Below are positions 7,124 to 9,333 of a stretch of 9,333 nt of DNA, piece after piece. The notes beneath the pieces were generated by a model. It did no database searches, was not told the origin of the DNA, and worked only from the letters and a program-made list of their open reading frames with translations. The position numbers and the translations under genes were made by a program. Source of the DNA: Sphingomonadaceae bacterium (GTDB lineage Bacteria > Pseudomonadota > Alphaproteobacteria > Sphingomonadales > Sphingomonadaceae). The stretch covers positions 1-9,333 of the forward strand of contig CANFIV010000029.1 of NCBI GenBank assembly GCA_947446935.1, read 5' to 3'. Position 1 is the first letter of the stretch. The number at the start of each line of letters is the position of its first letter.

Positions 7124-7473
7124 TGGCGCTGCATTTTCATCTTTTCGGCCGCAAGCCTGCCTATTCGCGCGCCGATGTCCGCCACGCCTGCCAGATCGAT
7201 GGCGAGATCGTGCTCACCGAAAAGATGGTCAGCTACGAAGGGCGCCTGGGCAATCTTTCGCGCGGCGGCGCGATGTTTCGCCCGCGACTGGCCTACCTGA
7301 TGAATCGCCGCGGGGTTGCCGTGCTGATCCAGGTGGCTGGTGTCGCGATCAGCGGCGAGATTGTTACGACCACGCCCGAGGGCTTTGGCATCCGCTTCAA
7401 CGAACCGCTGGATGACGCCGTGCTGGCGCATCTGCTGTCCTGCGACAGGTCTGTCGCCGTGGCCGCTGCCTGA
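7123..7473 (+). CDS. Single-domain PilZ protein, probable c-di-GMP receptor
   Basis: The product is 116 residues, essentially one PilZ domain and no more. Both c-di-GMP-binding motifs are present: RxxxR as RADVR (about 16-20) and (D/N)xSxxG as NLSRGG (about 44-49). The spacing of about two dozen residues between them is normal for PilZ. Beta-strand-like segments follow (VAVLIQVAGVAISGEIVTT, then GFGIRFNEPL). There is no signal peptide or membrane segment, so it should be cytoplasmic. The ATG overlaps the stop of the MotA-like gene by one base (TGATG), so the two are very likely translated together. It probably senses c-di-GMP and acts on the channel or exporter, much as YcgR acts on the flagellar stator. 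That partner is inferred from gene order; ligand binding is supported by the intact motifs. Confidence 0.85.
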   Translation: MALHFHLFGRKPAYSRADVRHACQIDGEIVLTEKMVSYEGRLGNLSRGGAMFRPRLAYLMNRRGVAVLIQVAGVAISGEIVTTTPEGFGIRFNEPLDDAVLAHLLSCDRSVAVAAA

Positions 7474-7613
7474 GCTCTGGCCCGGAAAACCAAGGGCCAG
7501 ACTACCAAAAGCCGGACTACCAAGGATTTATCCCTATGCCCTGATTGCGCCCCGATTAACCATCTTGGCCGCACACCGGACCCGGGATCCACGATCTCTT
7601 TGAGGAGGCCCAA
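7474..7613 (+). other. Intergenic gap with hairpin and short tandem repeat before the TolC-family gene
   Basis: This 140-base gap contains a perfect 7-base stem, CTGGCCC at 7477-7483 with GGGCCAG at 7494-7500 (10-base loop), just after the PilZ stop. No T-run follows, so it is not a canonical intrinsic terminator, though it might attenuate or protect mRNA. An imperfect 15-base tandem repeat at 7497-7526 contains GACTACCAA twice (7500-7508 and 7515-7523). I could not identify a promoter with confidence. Confidence 0.4.
7602..7608 (+). promoter_or_regulatory. Ribosome binding site of the TolC-family gene
   Basis: GAGGAGG, a strong site, lies 5 bases before GTG 7614 and fixes that start; the encoded N-terminus is a good signal peptide. 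Confidence 0.8.
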
Positions 7614-9333
7614 GTGCCGCATTTCCTTGCCCGTTTGCCGCTTACGGCGCTCGCTACCGGTCTGGCGACCAGTGTCGCCATCACCGGTGCGATCCCGGAT
7701 GCGCGTGCCTCCGAACCGGCGTTTATCGCCTATGTGCGCGAGGGGCTAGACGGGTCCGATTTGGCCACTGCGCCGGGCCTTGCCCAGACCGTATCGGTCG
7801 AGGCGACGTCTGCCCTCGTCAGGACCGCCCTTGCCCCAGCTGCGCTTGTTCCTGCGACCTTCAACCCTGCCCTATTCAGCCCGGTAGACCTGAACCGGGC
7901 CGCACGCGCGCCGGTGCAGACTGCTCCCGACATCGCCGCAGCGGCACTGGCTGTTCTGGCGGCTCCGGCTCCGGTGCAACTTGCCTCGGCAAGGGGGCAC
8001 GCCCCTGCTTTGCCGCAAGGTCCGATGCCTGATGGCACGTCGCTTGCAGCGGTTTTCACGGGAGCGATACCGGCCACGATTCCGAGCGCCGACCCGGAAC
8101 CCGATCTGGCCGCGTCCGATGAAACCGCAGAGCTGGACCCGCCTCGGACGGCCAATGCCAGGCTCGATGCCGCCGGTGAATTGCCGCCGGTCAATGCCTC
8201 GCAGCCGCCGGTCCTCGCTGCTCCAGCCAAGCCGGTCGTGCGCTCGCTGCTCGATGGGCCAGGACCATTGTCCGCACTCCGCCCGGTTTCAGCCATGCTG
8301 GCCCGTTCCGGTGCCCCACCAGCAGCGGTGCCAGAAGCTACGGCGGAAGCCGCTGCAGGTGGCGGCGATCCGCCGGATATCGATGCGTCCCCAATTCCTG
8401 AGGCCGAAAACCCGGCTGTGGCCAAGGCCATGGCCGCAGCCGAAGCGGATCCCGATCCGGCGGCTGCGTCTGCCCCGGAAAAACCGGGCGATACAGAATC
8501 GCTGACTGACGCGATTGTCGCCTCGCTCAAGGGCAATCCGGAAATCCAGATCGCGCTCGCGCAGCAGGATGACGCGCAATACGGCGTCGATGAAGCGCGG
8601 GCCGGCTATCTGCCGCATATCGATGCGACGGCGGCGTGGGGGCGTGAATTCGCGCGCAGTGTGCCGCAGGCCCCCACGCAGCGCTATCGCAGCGAGGCGA
8701 CGATCTCGCTCAACCAGAACGTGTGGGACTTCGGCGTCACCATCAACGATATCAAGCGCGCCCGCGCGGCCTTCCGGTCGGCGCAGTGGGGCACGCGCGA
8801 AAAGATCGAGGCGATCTCCTACGATATCGCCAATGCCTATCTGGGCGTGCTGCTGCAGCAGAAGCTGGTCTCGCTGACCGAAGGCGAGATAACCGCGATC
8901 AAGAAAGTCCTGCGCATCGTGACGGTGCAGAAGGATCTCGGGCTCACCACACCGGCCGATGTCGAGCGGGCGCAGACCCGGCTGGACAATATCCGCTCGC
9001 AGCTGCTCGATCGGGGCAGCGCGCTGCAGCAGGCGCGCAATTCCTACAAGCGGCTGACCGGCCATATGCCGCTGTACGCCGCAGATGTGCCCGCAGCAGG
9101 GCGGGCCTTGCCCGAAAGCGCGGACGCCGCAGTCGAGATGATCGACACGCACAGCCCGCGCCTCGCGCAGGCGGTTCAGGATCGCCGCTCGCTCGACAAG
9201 CAGTACGACAGCCAGGCGGATTCGGCGCTGCCACGTATCGGCTTCACCCTCGCGAGCGATTACAAGCAGGATGTGCTGGGTTCGACCGGCCGCGCGGTGG
9301 ATGCACGCGCGATGGTAACGATCTCGTACCGGC
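7614..9333 (+). CDS. TolC-family outer-membrane channel of type I secretion, long Ala/Pro N-terminal extension; 3' end outside the window
   Basis: The frame is open from GTG 7614 to the end, giving 573 residues without a stop. Residues 1-32 form a Sec signal peptide (hydrophobic core, then PDARA, cleavage about 32/33). Residues about 33-295 are a low-complexity Ala/Pro/Val/Asp-rich stretch without Cys, so it is not a lipoprotein. The outer-membrane efflux domain begins near 296 with SLTDAIVASLKGNPEI. It continues with the typical ARAGYLPHIDATAAWG, a strand segment (SEATISLNQNVWDFG) and helices (AISYDIANAYLGVLLQQKLVSL), and TPADVERAQTRLDN. This matches the first TolC/LapE half repeat; the second half begins before the window ends. 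The extension of about 260 residues is unusual for the family. As the only outer-membrane channel here, it is the natural partner of the ABC and adaptor proteins. It may have its own promoter in the 140-base gap. Confidence 0.9.
   Translation, partial: MPHFLARLPLTALATGLATSVAITGAIPDARASEPAFIAYVREGLDGSDLATAPGLAQTVSVEATSALVRTALAPAALVPATFNPALFSPVDLNRAARAPVQTAPDIAAAALAVLAAPAPVQLASARGHAPALPQGPMPDGTSLAAVFTGAIPATIPSADPEPDLAASDETAELDPPRTANARLDAAGELPPVNASQPPVLAAPAKPVVRSLLDGPGPLSALRPVSAMLARSGAPPAAVPEATAEAAAGGGDPPDIDASPIPEAENPAVAKAMAAAEADPDPAAASAPEKPGDTESLTDAIVASLKGNPEIQIALAQQDDAQYGVDEARAGYLPHIDATAAWGREFARSVPQAPTQRYRSEATISLNQNVWDFGVTINDIKRARAAFRSAQWGTREKIEAISYDIANAYLGVLLQQKLVSLTEGEITAIKKVLRIVTVQKDLGLTTPADVERAQTRLDNIRSQLLDRGSALQQARNSYKRLTGHMPLYAADVPAAGRALPESADAAVEMIDTHSPRLAQAVQDRRSLDKQYDSQADSALPRIGFTLASDYKQDVLGSTGRAVDARAMVTISYR

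Noticed and set aside
7730..8536. Minus-strand Ala/Ser/Gly-rich frame (268 codons)
   Set aside because: It is antisense to the Ala/Pro-rich extension of the TolC-family protein; the plus strand is continuous from signal peptide to TolC domain, so this is best explained as low-complexity shadow.
1..9333. CRISPR array, tRNA/rRNA genes, insertion sequences, attachment sites
   Set aside because: No regularly spaced repeats, RNA-gene signatures, transposase frames or terminal inverted repeats were seen.

Overview
The window is GC-rich and tightly packed, with GTG as well as ATG starts and strongly GC-biased third codon positions. Protein style (Ala-rich HlyD/ABC/TolC components, a short PilZ protein) suggests an alphaproteobacterium, most likely a sphingomonad (Sphingomonadales). 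That placement is inferred from style only, since no rRNA or tRNA gene is present.

Layout: (1) 1-230 holds no convincing gene but has short repeats and dyads. (2) 231-687 (+) is a Gly/Ser-rich small gene that reads as one protein only if three single-base shifts are corrected, so it is called a pseudogene (or sequencing errors). (3) 709-2115 (-) encodes a HlyD-type periplasmic adaptor. (4) 2116-2274 is the divergent intergenic region. (5) 2275-4521 (+) encodes a type I secretion ABC transporter with a degenerate C39-like N-terminal domain. (6) 4614-5345 and 5342-7123 (+, overlapping by 4 bases) encode a MotB-like and a MotA-like protein. (7) 7123-7473 (+) encodes a single-domain PilZ protein that overlaps the preceding stop by one base. 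(8) 7614 to the window end (+) is a TolC-family outer-membrane protein with a very long Ala/Pro-rich N-terminal extension; its 3' end lies outside the window.

Taken together this is a complete three-part type I secretion system (inner-membrane ABC transporter, adaptor, outer-membrane channel). Its operon also carries a MotA/MotB-type ion-channel pair and a probable c-di-GMP receptor. The closest described parallel is the SiiA/SiiB proton channel that accompanies the SPI-4 type I system secreting the giant adhesin SiiE in Salmonella. The ABC transporter lacks a protease cysteine, which fits an RTX or large-adhesin exporter (HlyB/LapB style) rather than a double-glycine bacteriocin exporter. 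The PilZ gene suggests that c-di-GMP could act on the ion channel or the exporter. No obvious giant substrate gene, LapD or LapG lies in the window. The PilZ-MotAB-T1SS combination is the item most worth following up.
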